64,000 nt of DNA from Paenibacillus sp. DMB5 (lineage in GTDB: Bacteria; Bacillota; Bacilli; Paenibacillales; Paenibacillaceae): contig NZ_LRAC01000120.1 in NCBI RefSeq assembly GCF_001517085.1, positions 1 to 64,000 on the forward strand, written 5' to 3'. Made by a program: the position numbers and the translations under genes. Every line of letters begins with the position of its first letter. Positions within the stretch are counted from its first letter, which is position 1. Below the pieces are notes generated by a model that worked only from the letters and a program-made list of their open reading frames with translations, was not told the DNA's origin and ran no database searches. Shown here piece by piece: positions 18,426-28,251 of this stretch.

Positions 18426-20006
18426 CTATTGAAACTGGCTGATATTTGCAGCTTGCCCCAAAGATTCGTTGACAACAGGAACATTATGGTCCCCCGTTAG
18501 AATAGTCAGATAATCTCCTGCTCTTAATATTAAATCGCCGTAAGGAATCATATCCTGTGAACCGCGTTTGACCGAAACAATCAGGCATTGGGCTGGCCAT
18601 GAGAACTCTTTGATAGAGAGACCATCAAGGAGAGCGCCGTGATGAATGGGAATTTCCAGAATAATTTTTGACGAAGATTCCGAAGATTCAGGTGAGCGTG
18701 TTCCTCTGCCCTGGTGCAGGAAACGCTCAAGAAGCACCTCGTAAACAGGATAAGAGCGGAATAACTCTGCTGTCATGTATGCCGCCAGACAAACCACGCC
18801 AGTGGAGAGTAGATTGGTAAATGAGCCTGTCATTTCGGTAATTAGAATAATGCCTGTAATCGGAGCTTTTAAGCTGGCAGTGAGCAATCCGGCCATGGCC
18901 AAGATCAGAAAACTGCTTTCACTAAGTACAGGCGCCCCAATCAGACCATTCATCAGTTTGCTGTATATTACACCGATTAATGCGCCAATGACCAGCATCG
19001 GCAGGAATATGCCGCCTGGAGCAGACGAACCATAACTAAACATAGTGAATAAGTATTTGACTGCCAGGATAATGAGCAGAAGCTTTATTTGAAATGCACC
19101 GGCTACCAGATCATTGACCAGATTGTTCCCGCCCCCAAGAACTGAAGGCAGGCATAACCCGAGAATGCCAGCCATCACAAAAGGAATGACCGGTCTGTAA
19201 TGAGCAGGCAGCCACGTTATTTTCCGGTACAAATCCTGAAAGGCATATATGCCTTTATTAAACCCGATTCCTGCTGCACCTACGATAAACCCTAAGAGGA
19301 TCAAATGGAAATACTGACTAAGCGGAATCGCGCCAATACTGGAAAAGTGAAAAACCGGATTTAGTCCAAAAAACTCTTTCGATACAAAATCCGCCATAAG
19401 TGAGGAAGCCAGCGCGGCAATCATAACCAGAGGAGAAAAATTCATATGCACTTCCTCTAATGCAAATATCACGCCCGCAATAGGCGCATTAAATGCCGCG
19501 GCCAATCCAGCGCTTGCTCCACAGGTAATCAGCATATGTTCTTCCGTTTTTGTTTTTCGCATTAACCTGCTGAAGCCTTGGGCCACCAATGCGCCAATCT
19601 GAATGGATGGGCCTTCTCTTCCGAGGGATAATCCCGCGCCGATACTAACGGTTCCTCCAATGAATTTGGCAGATACTGCTTTCCACCAGTTCACCTCTAA
19701 TTTATTCTGGAGTACCGCTTTAACTTGAGGAATCCCGCTACCTGAAATCGCAGGCTGTTTTTTTACAAGCATACCCGTTGCCCATCCGGATACAATCAGA
19801 ACGATGAACCACAAGGGTATGATCCATGAATGATTAAGCTGATAACGATAAAAAATAAGTACCTGTTCCAGTACATACTCCAGGACAAACCGGAAAAACA
19901 CGACGACTACACCGGACAACACGCCTACAGCTATTCCGCCGGCCAGCAGCCGGAACTTAAAATCAAACCAGATGTTCAGCGATTTCCGGGTATCATTTTC
20001 ATTCAA
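18426..20006 (-). CDS. ClC-family Cl-/H+ exchanger with RCK_C-like C-terminal domain
   Basis: 526 aa. The ClC core shows GSGIPQ (anion filter), GREGPS with the gating Glu, the second proton-path Glu in FALEEVHMN, and GGIFLPMLVIGA. Both glutamates suggest a Cl-/H+ antiporter rather than a channel. After the last membrane helices an approximately 80-residue cytosolic tail (LEIPIHHGALLDGLSIKE..) resembles a TrkA_C/RCK_C domain, a fold that in several K+ transporters binds c-di-AMP. Start is TTG after AAGG. NhaP lies upstream on the same strand. A c-di-AMP riboswitch faces the 3' end of the gene. Confidence 0.92.
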   Translation of the reverse strand: MNENDTRKSLNIWFDFKFRLLAGGIAVGVLSGVVVVFFRFVLEYVLEQVLIFYRYQLNHSWIIPLWFIVLIVSGWATGMLVKKQPAISGSGIPQVKAVLQNKLEVNWWKAVSAKFIGGTVSIGAGLSLGREGPSIQIGALVAQGFSRLMRKTKTEEHMLITCGASAGLAAAFNAPIAGVIFALEEVHMNFSPLVMIAALASSLMADFVSKEFFGLNPVFHFSSIGAIPLSQYFHLILLGFIVGAAGIGFNKGIYAFQDLYRKITWLPAHYRPVIPFVMAGILGLCLPSVLGGGNNLVNDLVAGAFQIKLLLIILAVKYLFTMFSYGSSAPGGIFLPMLVIGALIGVIYSKLMNGLIGAPVLSESSFLILAMAGLLTASLKAPITGIILITEMTGSFTNLLSTGVVCLAAYMTAELFRSYPVYEVLLERFLHQGRGTRSPESSESSSKIILEIPIHHGALLDGLSIKEFSWPAQCLIVSVKRGSQDMIPYGDLILRAGDYLTILTGDHNVPVVNESLGQAANISQFQ

Positions 20007-20057
20007 TTGCAGGACCTTCTTTGCTAATTTTTTGACACGGTTACTATCTTACAGCTT

Positions 20058-21296
20058 TCATAAAGACTTTTCCATAACATTATCCCCGGTCAATTTCATT
20101 TTCTTCACCAGCGGTTTGATGGACAGCCCTTGAACAAGAAGGGAAAACAGGACAATACTGAAGGTTAAGACCAGAATATCTTCCCTGCCTTCAAAAGTTG
20201 CAGGCAGACTTAATGCGAGTGCAATGGAGAGACTTCCCTTCAATCCGCCCCAGTTCAATACAACTTTCCAAGAGGCCGGGAAATTCTTCAGAAAGCTAAG
20301 ACTGGCATACAATGCGAGAGTCCGACCTGCCAGCACAATAAGAATCGAAGCTATAATAAGCAGCCATTTATCGGTAAAATTAATATTTCTGATCTCAAGT
20401 CCAATCATCAGGAAGATCAATGAGTTAGCTACCAGGGTGATAACATCCCAAAAAGAATTGATATTTACCTTTGTAGTCTCTGACATGCCTATCCGCGAAC
20501 CGTAATTCCCAAAGATCAGTCCACTTACCGCGACAGCAATAACTCCGGATACATGAAAATGTTCCGCTATAAAGTAACTCCCGAAGAACAGCAGCATGGA
20601 GAAGCCGATTTCCAACGGATAATCATCATACAGACGGATTAATTGCGAGAACAAATAGCCCATTACCGCTCCGATAAGGATTCCGCCTAAAGAAAATTTC
20701 AGGAACAGCAAAATGCCGCTGCCAACCCCTGCCCAGCCCATTTCCATATAAGACAGCAGGTATACCGAAGATATTTGAAATAGTACTACAGCAATTCCAT
20801 CATTAAAAAGAGATTCTCCTTCAATAATAGTAACAATGTTCTTCGGGACACCCAAAGATTTAAAAATCGAAATCACACTAATGGGGTCTGTCGCACTCAT
20901 CAGCGCAGCAAAAGTAAAGGAAACAATAAGCGGAAGGCCGAGTCCCCAATAAACAGCCAGGCCGATGATGAGAAATGACAGCAGGGTTCCTCCAAAAGCT
21001 AAGGCCAGCACCGGCTTATGTTGTTCCCGGAGATGAGCGAAAGGAAGCTTTAAGGTGGCATCCCCCAAGAGGATCGGCAGGAATAAGGAGATGATTATGG
21101 CCTGAAACACATGCGACTGGGTGATAAAAGCCTCTGCCTCCACCAAAACAGGAACATGCAGAAATCCCAGCAGAAGCCCTACCACTACAAGCGCGATGGA
21201 ATAGGGCTGATTCAATTTTTTTGCAATTGCAATGACCGCCATGGATATGGCAAGCAGAATTAAAATCTGAATAAATACATCATTAAAATGATTCAT
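20058..21296 (-). CDS. CPA1-family Na+/H+ (or K+/H+) antiporter
   Basis: A 412 aa polytopic protein with about 12 helices. It carries the CPA1 motifs MSATDPISVISIFKS (the Asp pair region) and IEGESLFNDGIAVVLFQ (membrane Asp needed for exchange), plus NWGGLKGSLSIALAL. It exchanges Na+ or K+ for H+ in pH and salt homeostasis. It lacks the long cytosolic tail of many relatives. The ATG follows AGGGGTG. The ClC gene starts 51 bp downstream, so the two probably form an ion-homeostasis operon. Confidence 0.93.
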   Translation of the reverse strand: MNHFNDVFIQILILLAISMAVIAIAKKLNQPYSIALVVVGLLLGFLHVPVLVEAEAFITQSHVFQAIIISLFLPILLGDATLKLPFAHLREQHKPVLALAFGGTLLSFLIIGLAVYWGLGLPLIVSFTFAALMSATDPISVISIFKSLGVPKNIVTIIEGESLFNDGIAVVLFQISSVYLLSYMEMGWAGVGSGILLFLKFSLGGILIGAVMGYLFSQLIRLYDDYPLEIGFSMLLFFGSYFIAEHFHVSGVIAVAVSGLIFGNYGSRIGMSETTKVNINSFWDVITLVANSLIFLMIGLEIRNINFTDKWLLIIASILIVLAGRTLALYASLSFLKNFPASWKVVLNWGGLKGSLSIALALSLPATFEGREDILVLTFSIVLFSLLVQGLSIKPLVKKMKLTGDNVMEKSL

Positions 21297-21573
21297 AGTA
21301 CACCCCTATTTAATTTTATATTTCGTACCTGTATCAAGCAGCTTAATATACAGCAGTGAATGAATAATCGCTATTTAGGCTATTCCGCAGCAGATGTCCC
21401 CTTATTCATTTCCCGTCCTCCCTGTCGATATTCAATAACCCATTATATCCATGAGTTTATCATTAGAGCCCGCTGTTGGCAGGCTCCTTCGGTATATAAC
21501 CAGAATCGCGTCTTCCCGCACTAACTTTATTGATTTAAGATATATCTATGAACACAAGATGGGGAGGCGGATC

Positions 21574-22440
21574 ATGTCGAGATTATCTAAGTTTTTTCAA
21601 TTAAAGAATGGATCAAGAATAGAATATACTCTTGTAGGATCAGGGAAGCCGATATTGCTTTTTCATGGAGGACACTCTGATTGCCACGAGGAGCTTGGAT
21701 ACAGTAATCTATTGGAACAAGGCTACAGTATCCTTACTCCCTCTCGGGCAGGCTACGGAAAGACAAGCAAGGAGTTGGGACTCTCTCTGGATTCAGCCTG
21801 TGAAGCTTATTATCAATTATTGAATGCTCTCCAGATTAGCAAGGTCCATGTCATAGCTGTGTCTGCCGGCGGCCCAACCGGTATTACATTTGCTGCGAAG
21901 TATCCAACACGTGTCAGCAGTCTCATACTCCAGTCTGCAGTAGCCCAAAAGTGGCACGATCAAAATGACACAACCTATAAAGCAGCCCGAATACTATTTC
22001 ATCCCTCCAGAGAAAAATACACATGGAGACTGCTTTCTTATCTCAGTGGCCGCGTTCCTAAAGTTGTCGTGAAGCAAATGCTCCCATCCTTCAGCAAACT
22101 TCCGGCAGATGAAATTATGCTTCAATGGAATGAAGATGACATCGACCAATTTTCTGCCATGATTCAGCGTCAGCGTTCACATCATGGCTTCATGTTTGAC
22201 CTAAGGCAAACGGCCTCTTCTCTTGTACCTGAAATGAAAAGCATTTTATGTCCAACCTTAATCATGCACAGCAAATATGATAATGCTGTTTTACCTGAGC
22301 ATGCATATGCTGCACAATATCATATCTCAGGGTCACAACTTTGTCTTCTTGAAAGCTGGGGACATCTAATCTGGCTGGGAAGAGGAGCAGATTCTGTTCA
22401 TAAGAAGTTGAATTCTTTCCTGACTGCTGTAGATTCGTAA
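21574..22440 (+). CDS. Alpha/beta hydrolase
   Basis: 288 aa from ATG 21574, which follows GGGGAGG. A longer upstream frame crosses a hairpin at 21466 and is rejected. The fold is clear: PILLFHGGHSDCHEE, LTPSRAGYGKTS, nucleophile elbow VSAGGPTG with Ser, and a late GHLIW with the likely catalytic His. Substrate unknown. It is divergent from the antiporter operon. Not frameshifted, unlike the relative at 14010. Confidence 0.88.
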   Translation: MSRLSKFFQLKNGSRIEYTLVGSGKPILLFHGGHSDCHEELGYSNLLEQGYSILTPSRAGYGKTSKELGLSLDSACEAYYQLLNALQISKVHVIAVSAGGPTGITFAAKYPTRVSSLILQSAVAQKWHDQNDTTYKAARILFHPSREKYTWRLLSYLSGRVPKVVVKQMLPSFSKLPADEIMLQWNEDDIDQFSAMIQRQRSHHGFMFDLRQTASSLVPEMKSILCPTLIMHSKYDNAVLPEHAYAAQYHISGSQLCLLESWGHLIWLGRGADSVHKKLNSFLTAVDS

Positions 22441-22634
22441 CCTCATACTTGCTTTATCATTCATCCATCATACTTTATGGGTTAGTCATGGTTGTAGCAT
22501 GCAGCGGTGTGAGAACGAGGCAAAACTGAATGGGATTTAACTTAAATAAAGTCAATAGTTTCCAGTAGGATAACAGCACAGGAGCATTGCTGCAATCCGC
22601 ACTTTCAACATTACTTGTACCGTTGCACCTAGAA

Positions 22635-23991
22635 TCAGCCTATCAGTAATTTATCTTCAGGGTAACGATATTTTTGTTTTACACTCTTTTGAGCAAGGGC
22701 AAGAGCCAAGGTTAAGGGTCCAAGTCTTCCAATAAACATCGTAATGATGATGATACATTTTCCTGCATCGGATAAACCAGCTGTCAGGTTCATGGACATT
22801 CCGACCGTGCCAAAAGCAGAGGTTGCTTCAAACAGCAGTGCAAGGAAATCATTATGCTCCGGATATTCTGTAATTGTTAAAAGAAATGTAGCTGTAAGCA
22901 CCACGCCCATTGAGATTGTCATTACAGCCAACGCCCTGAATACAATTTCTTGTGGTATGCGCTTTTTCCAAAATTGTACATCCGTGCTCCCTTTTACCGT
23001 TGCAATGATACTCAAAAGAAGTACAGTAAAGGTAGTTGTTTTAATACCGCCGCCTGTTGATCCAGAAGAGGCTCCAATGAACATAAGAAAGATCATGAAA
23101 AACTGGGAGGCTGGTAGCATCGCTCCAATATCAATAGAGTTGAAACGGGCAGTCCGTGTAACGACTCCTTGAAAATATCCAGCCCATATTTTTTCCTTCC
23201 ACGAAAGCATGCCAAAGGTCCGGCTATTAAAGAGTTCAATCATAAATACAATCAAAAAACCAGCTAAACAAAGAAACCCGGAAGTAATGAGTACAATTTT
23301 GGTATGCAACGAGAGATCCCGCCATCTTCTTTTCCGGTATAAATCAAGGATGACAATGAACCCAATCCCACCAATGATAAACAACAGTGAGATAACAATA
23401 TTAATCAACGGGTCCCCAACAAATCGACTTAAGCTGTCCGGCCATAAAGCGAATCCTGCATTATTAAAGGCTGAAATAGAATGGAACACCCGTAGTAAAT
23501 AGCTCTTGCCGGTCCCATTTCACCTGCCCACCGCAGTGCAAGTATAACGGCTCCGACAGCCTCAACAATTATTGAAATCAGAAAGATATTAGTGACAACC
23601 TAACAACCCCTTGAGGCGTAACTGCATTAGCAGATTGCTGAATGAGCATGCGTTCCTTTAATCCTATCTTCCGGCCCATAATTACGGCAATCAAGACACC
23701 ATATGTCATAAAACCTAAACCGCCAAGTTGAATCAGGAACAGGATCACTATCTGCCCGAAATGGGAAAAATCACTTCCGGTGTCAATGACAACCAATCCA
23801 GTGACACAGATCGCCGAGGTAGAAGTAAAGAGTGCATTCAACCAGCCCACACTCTCCCCTGTTGAAGAAGAAAACGGCAAATTCAATAATATAGCTCCTA
23901 CGATTAAAGGCACTGCAAAGCCCAGGAAAATGATTCTTGATGATGTTAAATTTAAGTTCCTAACAAATAAGGGGATCTTTATTTTTGGCAT
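22635..23991 (-). pseudogene. ktrB: KtrB/TrkH-family K+ transporter subunit, two one-base lesions
   Basis: The N-terminal part (from ATG 23991) has the first pore loop with STSAICVTGLVVIDTG, and the C-terminal part holds ISAFNNAGFALW, GASSGSTGGGIKTTT and GTVGMSMNLT, the other filter loops. The parts are separated by two frame breaks near 23594-23600 and 23489-23491. One base added at each gives a continuous 452 aa protein, the usual KtrB length, through NIFLISIIVEAVGAVILALR. KtrB forms the Na+-assisted K+ channel with KtrA. No ktrA is seen in the window. Confidence 0.85.
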
Positions 23992-24030
23992 CGTGTTAGC
24001 TCCTGACTGGCTAATAATAATAATTACAGA

Positions 24031-24055
24031 AGGAGCCTGCTGTACGCAGGCTCCT
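24031..24055. terminator. Hairpin terminator between ktrB and the gerAB relic
   Basis: AGGAGCCTGC pairs with GCAGGCTCCT around a short loop, with weak T runs on both sides. It lies where the minus-strand gerAB relic would have ended. Confidence 0.55.
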
Positions 24056-24089
24056 ACATTTTTGTGGTCACAATTAGAGCAATTATATA

Positions 24090-24175
24090 TTTACCTGAGT
24101 AAGAAGTAAAGGGAACACAATAAACATTGGAGATCTACGTGGTCGAATAAATCTGCTAGGCCATGAGCTCAAATA
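24090..24175 (-). pseudogene. C-terminal relic of gerAB beyond the Tn3 element
   Basis: Minus-strand sequence reads HGLADLFDH..L, continuing the gerAB relic at 31330-31793 once the transposon and one AAATA copy are removed. In-frame stops are present. Confidence 0.55.
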
Positions 24176-24252
24176 GGGGTACCGCCAACAAAACGCGGAA
24201 AACGTACGCTAAGGTTATTTATAAGATTCTATAGCCATATTTGCGCAAAAAC

Positions 24253-24270
24253 AGGCTGCCTGGGCAGCCT
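24253..24270 (-). terminator. mer operon terminator
   Basis: AGGCTGCC and GGCAGCCT form a tight hairpin, followed on the minus strand by TGTTTTTG. It lies just after merA. Confidence 0.7.
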
Positions 24271-24323
24271 AGTTTATTGAAATCGTTCTCCCCAACCATG
24301 TGAATTACCCCAAATAATATACC

Positions 24324-25964
24324 TTATCCAGCGCAACAGGATAATTTGGATACATCTTTATTAAACGTAAGAGCCACCAGTTTTAATCCTTCAGCTATCG
24401 TTAAATAGGGAGCTAGGCTGTCGCGTAAATCTTCAACCGTTAAACCGAATTTTACAGCAAGTGTGGCGGCGTAAATCACATCTCCAGCATTTTCGGCGAC
24501 AATATGAACGCCGAGCACCTTTAACGACTTGGAGTCAGCAACTAATTTAAAAATGCCTGTTGTTTCGCGATTTACAAGTGCTCTAGGCACCGAATCCAAA
24601 GGAAGAACAGAAGTCTTCACCTCATATCCTTTTGCCTTGGCTTGCTCTTCCGTAAGTCCTACTGTCGCCACCGCCGGTGAAGTGAACGTGACCCCCGGAA
24701 CAGTTTCAAGGTTTACTTTTTTCTCTAACCCACCTACTGCATTATCCGCCGCGATGCGTCCTTCATAGGCAGCCACGTACACAAACTGCGGACCCATCGT
24801 CACATCGCCTGCGGCGTAAATCCTAGGATTTGAGGTTTTTAAAAAATCATCGACCACGATTTCGCCTTTGGAACCAATAATAACGTTCGCGGCACGAAAA
24901 TTCAGTGCTTCGGTATTTGGTTTTCTGCCGGTTGCAATAAGTAGCTGCTCGGCTTCGATGACTTTCTTTTCGCCGTTTACTGAAATATGAATTTGTTTCA
25001 AATCCCCATTATCTTCAACGTGCTCATACGTGACACCGGTAATCAGATTCATCCCTTGCTCGGTGACTGCTTTTGTCACAGATTCGGAAATTTCAGGGTC
25101 ATACTCTTTTAACAACCGAGGACTTCTTTGTAACAGCGTAACTTCTGACCCTAAATTATGAAACAACTGACCTAATTCCAGTGCAATATAACCTGAGCCA
25201 ATCACAGCAAGTCTTTTTGGCAATTCTTTAAGGTCAAGCAGTGACGTACTTGTTAAATAGTTAGCGTCTTTTAAACCTGGAATATCCGGAATCGATGGTG
25301 AAGCTCCTGTCGCGATTAAAAATCTTTTCGCGGTAAGCTTTCGTCCACTCACCTCGATGGTTTTTTCATCAACGAATTTTGCCTCTCCGCGAATGAGTTC
25401 AAATCCGTACTCACCAATCAAATGTTCATACTTTTGTTCACGCATTTCGGTTACAAGTTCATTTTTTTGTTTCACTAGCTCTGCCAAATCCACCGTTCCT
25501 GCAGATGTAGTTAGCCCCAAGAAAGGGTTGTTTTTGGCTAAGTGATTGATTTCACCGGCACGTATCAGGGTTTTCGATGGCACGCAGCCCACATTTACGC
25601 AGGTTCCGCCTACCGTTCCTCGCTCGATGATCGCCACTTTTGCACCATGTTCAACCGCTTGAATCGCGGCGGAAAACGCTGCCCCACCGGAACCTATGAT
25701 AAGAAAATCATAGTCGCCCTCATCGCCGAGAACCGGAGCATCATGGGATTCGATAACTTCCGCATCTCCGGATTGATATTTTGCCTCGTTGATGGCTTTT
25801 TGGGCTGTTTTGATCGCAACGTCATCCGGTAATTCAAACGTGGCTTCATTGCGTCGAAAGCTCGCCTCAATATTCGCAGCTCCAATGCTTTCAAGTGCCG
25901 TTGCAACGTGCTCTTCGCAGCCGGTACAAGTCATGCCTTGCACATGTATACGGTACTTTTTCAT
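24324..25964 (-). CDS. merA: Mercuric reductase
   Basis: A 546 aa flavoenzyme that reduces Hg(II) to volatile Hg(0) with NADPH. It begins with a heavy-metal-associated domain ([11 protein letters not shown]), then the FAD-binding fold ([17 protein letters not shown]), the redox-active pair in [13 protein letters not shown], an NADPH fold ([14 protein letters not shown]), a dimerisation domain, and the C-terminal Cys pair (LSCCAG) that delivers mercury to the active site. All key residues are present and the frame is intact. It is the last gene of the mer operon. Confidence 0.98.
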   Translation of the reverse strand: MKKYRIHVQGMTCTGCEEHVATALESIGAANIEASFRRNEATFELPDDVAIKTAQKAINEAKYQSGDAEVIESHDAPVLGDEGDYDFLIIGSGGAAFSAAIQAVEHGAKVAIIERGTVGGTCVNVGCVPSKTLIRAGEINHLAKNNPFLGLTTSAGTVDLAELVKQKNELVTEMREQKYEHLIGEYGFELIRGEAKFVDEKTIEVSGRKLTAKRFLIATGASPSIPDIPGLKDANYLTSTSLLDLKELPKRLAVIGSGYIALELGQLFHNLGSEVTLLQRSPRLLKEYDPEISESVTKAVTEQGMNLITGVTYEHVEDNGDLKQIHISVNGEKKVIEAEQLLIATGRKPNTEALNFRAANVIIGSKGEIVVDDFLKTSNPRIYAAGDVTMGPQFVYVAAYEGRIAADNAVGGLEKKVNLETVPGVTFTSPAVATVGLTEEQAKAKGYEVKTSVLPLDSVPRALVNRETTGIFKLVADSKSLKVLGVHIVAENAGDVIYAATLAVKFGLTVEDLRDSLAPYLTIAEGLKLVALTFNKDVSKLSCCAG

Positions 25965-25967
25965 TTT

Positions 25968-26297
25968 TTATCCTCCTATTACGCCAAATCCATATTTTGT
26001 AACCGATGTTTGAATCTGCTTTAAATCAGTTCTTTTATCATCGAAGGAAACCGTAACTTTCCCTTTGTTTCCCATGGGTTCAATGTCTACTTTGCTAACC
26101 CCATCGACCTTTGAAATTAAATCTTGAATCACTGAAGGCGGGCAGCAATCAAGTCCCGTCACCGTGAACGTCGCTGATCCATTTGCAACGGAAGTACTTT
26201 GCGCAGCTGCAGCTTCCACCGTTTTTTCATTGTTACCACAAGCAGTACCCAATAATAAAAGAGTTAATAACATCATAATTCCCATTGTTGCTCTCAC
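25968..26297 (-). CDS. merP: MerP-like mercury-binding lipoprotein
   Basis: About 109 aa from a GTG at 26297, placed after AAAGAGGTG. Starting further upstream would weaken the signal peptide. It has a lipoprotein signal ending LLLLGTAC, then a heavy-metal-associated domain with the unusual binding site GLDCCPPSV (adjacent Cys) in place of the classical MTCxxC. It would be anchored outside the membrane, catching Hg(II) and passing it to MerT. It lies between merT and merA. Confidence 0.85.
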   Translation of the reverse strand: MRATMGIMMLLTLLLLGTACGNNEKTVEAAAAQSTSVANGSATFTVTGLDCCPPSVIQDLISKVDGVSKVDIEPMGNKGKVTVSFDDKRTDLKQIQTSVTKYGFGVIGG

Positions 26298-26313
26298 GTA
26301 ACACACCTCTTTC

Positions 26314-26625
26314 TTATAACAGTCCACTTTCAGCCAACCATAAATATAAAAATGCTCCTAAAACCAAAACGGTCGATATCCATAATGTGATGACCGTACT
26401 TTTCTTTTTGCACTTTCGTCCATAAACCAAATAAAACGATACACCAAGAAATAATAACGTCATGATCATAAGAAACAGTTGGTACTTGATTGAAAAAATT
26501 GCAAGCGTTCCTGCAAAACCTGATAACCCAAGTGGAATGAGAATTAAGGGTCCGAGGCAACAGCCGGACATAAGAAAAGCTGAAAATACCGTTGCCAAGC
26601 TTGTCATTTTTTCTCTCAAAATCAT
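26314..26625 (-). CDS. merT: Mercuric transport protein MerT
   Basis: A 103 aa membrane protein with three helices. The first helix has the Cys pair in MSGCCLGPLILIPLG that accepts Hg(II) from MerP, and a short basic loop (GRKCKKK) lies between helices two and three. It moves Hg(II) into the cell for MerA. ATG 26625 has GAGGTGA directly before it. An in-frame ATG six codons later is possible. merP follows with a 16-base gap. Confidence 0.88.
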   Translation of the reverse strand: MILREKMTSLATVFSAFLMSGCCLGPLILIPLGLSGFAGTLAIFSIKYQLFLMIMTLLFLGVSFYLVYGRKCKKKSTVITLWISTVLVLGAFLYLWLAESGLL

Positions 26626-26630
26626 TCACC

Positions 26631-26881
26631 TCATTTTCGCTCCGGAACTGAGCAGCAATCGTATGATTCATCGGTTTTTGCTTGTTTGTAGGCTCGTTTA
26701 AACATCATGACAAGAGAAATCACAAATACGATTCCCAAAATAACACTAACGGCTGTTTGATGGACAGCAAAATATACTCCAAGCGTAGTTCCCGCAAGTA
26801 AAGGGAGAATCAAAACGAGATGGCAAGGACAGGAAAGCAGAGCTAAAAAGCCCCAACCTATTTTTTTGCATTTTCTTTCAT
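26631..26881 (-). pseudogene. MerE-like mercury transporter, frame broken in an A7 run
   Basis: The ATG at 26881 overlaps the merR stop (ATGA) and has GGAGG seven bases upstream, but stops after seven codons. One extra A in the run at 26861-26867 joins MKENAKK to IGWGFLALLSCPCHLVLILP and gives an 83 aa two-helix protein with the Cys motif SCPCH of MerE-type transporters. Length, start and position are then as in other Gram-positive mer operons, so the lesion may be a sequence error. Confidence 0.75.
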
Positions 26882-27303
26882 TGGACTTCCTCCTTTTCCT
26901 TTTGATTATTGTCAATGAGCGCTTCGATGATTGGGCACTCGTGTATTGCTTTTTCATCTGGACAGCGGTCTTTTAAATCTTTTAGCATCGTTTCGATTCG
27001 TTGAAAGTCTCTAATTTTCGACTGAACATCTTCCAGCTTTTGAACAACGAAATCATTCATATTCGCACATCTCACATCGTCTTTATCCACAACACCAAGC
27101 AATTTATCAATTTCAGACAATGTAAAACCAAGCTCCTGTATCCGTTTAATGAACATGATTCGGTTTATCGTATCTTCCGGATAAAGCCTGTAGCCAGCAT
27201 CCGATCTTACTGGTTCATGAATCAAACCTTTTCGTTCGTAATATCTTAATGTTTCTTTGTTAACGTTACACAATTTAGAAATATCTCCGGAGCGATAATT
27301 CAT
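26878..27303 (-). CDS. merR: Mercury-responsive regulator MerR
   Basis: About 141 aa from ATG 27303 (AGAGGTG upstream). The N-terminal winged helix reads YRSGDISKLCNVNKETLRYY, then a long dimerisation helix. The three Hg ligands are in VRCANMN, and DRCPDEKAIHECP. It represses and, with Hg(II), activates the mer promoter by DNA distortion. It is the first gene of the operon it controls. Confidence 0.95.
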   Translation of the reverse strand: MNYRSGDISKLCNVNKETLRYYERKGLIHEPVRSDAGYRLYPEDTINRIMFIKRIQELGFTLSEIDKLLGVVDKDDVRCANMNDFVVQKLEDVQSKIRDFQRIETMLKDLKDRCPDEKAIHECPIIEALIDNNQKEKEEVQ

Positions 27304-27322
27304 TTTCATCACCTCTAAATAA

Positions 27323-27354
27323 AGTATAAACCATGTACCATGGTACATGGTCAA
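27323..27354 (-). promoter_or_regulatory. mer promoter with MerR operator
   Basis: On the minus strand TTGACC (-35) and TATACT (-10) are separated by 20 bases, an overlong spacer typical of MerR-activated promoters. Between them sits the perfect palindrome ACCATGTACCA / TGGTACATGGT (27330-27351). Confidence 0.9.
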
Positions 27355-27471
27355 GGAGCATTATTTCCCTTCAAGAAGTTGAATATGCTACCCTCTAATT
27401 AAATCACAAAAACCACGATGTGCCGCCGCGTCTGCGTTTTATTATATATCAGCCTGTTGAATCTATTATCG

Positions 27472-27502
27472 GTCTACAAAACGATCGTTTTGTAGACTTT
27501 TT
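27472..27502 (+). terminator. Perfect 26-base palindrome followed by T5
   Basis: GTCTACAAAACGA and its exact complement TCGTTTTGTAGAC adjoin without a loop, and TTTTT follows on the plus strand. It may insulate the transposition genes from incoming transcription, or be part of the resolution site. Confidence 0.5.
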
Positions 27503-27541
27503 GCGCATAGCTTAAAATACAGTAAGAAATAGCATTGTTAT

Positions 27542-27604
27542 TGTCTATTAAGTCGTATAAAATTCAAAGTGTATAAATTATCATAAATATATGTTTAATA
27601 GACA
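27542..27604. other. Putative res site of the transposon
   Basis: TGTCTATTAA (27542) and TTAATAGACA (27595-27604) are inverted repeats in an AT-rich stretch directly before tnpR, where Tn3-family resolvases usually bind. Inferred from position and symmetry. Confidence 0.5.
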
Positions 27605-27620
27605 AAAAGGAGATATTCAT

Positions 27621-28202
27621 GTGGCCAAAATTGGTTATGCTCGTGTCTCGACAGCTGATCAATCACTGAACCTACAGATCGACACGTTAAAAGCTGCTGG
27701 CTGCGAGCGAATATTTGAGGAGAAGGCTTCTGGGAAGAAAAGTGATCGAGTGGAGCTGACCCGTTGCCTAGATTATTTGAGACCAGGTGATACGCTTGTC
27801 ATTTGGAAGCTGGATCGTTTGGGAAGAACCACGCGGCAACTAATCGAATTATCGCATGGCCTTCAGGAAAGAGGGATTGGACTGCAGATCATTACTCTTG
27901 GTGTTGATACGAGTACGCCTGCCGGAAAACTTTTCTTTGCTATCATGGCTGGACTGGCGGAAATGGAAGCAGAGACAATCCGAGAGCGAACCATTGCTGG
28001 ATTACAGGCTGCACGTGCGAGAGGCAGGAAAGGCGGTCGTCCTCCAATGGATAAAAACAAAATTGACATGGCTCTTACACTTTACGATAGTGAAAAGTAC
28101 ACCATTAAGGAAATAACAGAACGAACCGGTGTATCTAAAGCAAAAATCTATCAAACACTTAAAAACCGGAATAAGACTACACAAAGTCTTCAGGTGACCT
28201 GA
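27621..28202 (+). CDS. tnpR: Tn3-type serine resolvase
   Basis: 193 aa from a GTG at 27621 with AAAAGGAG upstream. An ATG at 27591 is in frame but lies inside the repeat. The catalytic Ser is in GYARVSTADQSL. IWKLDRLGRTTRQ carries further active-site residues, and the C-terminal helix-turn-helix is EITERTGVSKAKIYQTL. It resolves cointegrates at res. The frame is intact. Confidence 0.95.
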   Translation: MAKIGYARVSTADQSLNLQIDTLKAAGCERIFEEKASGKKSDRVELTRCLDYLRPGDTLVIWKLDRLGRTTRQLIELSHGLQERGIGLQIITLGVDTSTPAGKLFFAIMAGLAEMEAETIRERTIAGLQAARARGRKGGRPPMDKNKIDMALTLYDSEKYTIKEITERTGVSKAKIYQTLKNRNKTTQSLQVT

Positions 28203-28251
28203 AAATCTCCTATTGACTGAACTTCTGATTTTAGTGAAAGGTGTGTAACCG

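Noticed and set aside
21451..21573. N-terminal extension of the alpha/beta hydrolase
   Set aside because: It crosses a terminator-like hairpin and lacks a ribosome site, while ATG 21574 has a strong one.
27472..27497. Attachment site of a phage or integrative element
   Set aside because: The palindrome lies inside a Tn3 transposon and no integrase gene is nearby.
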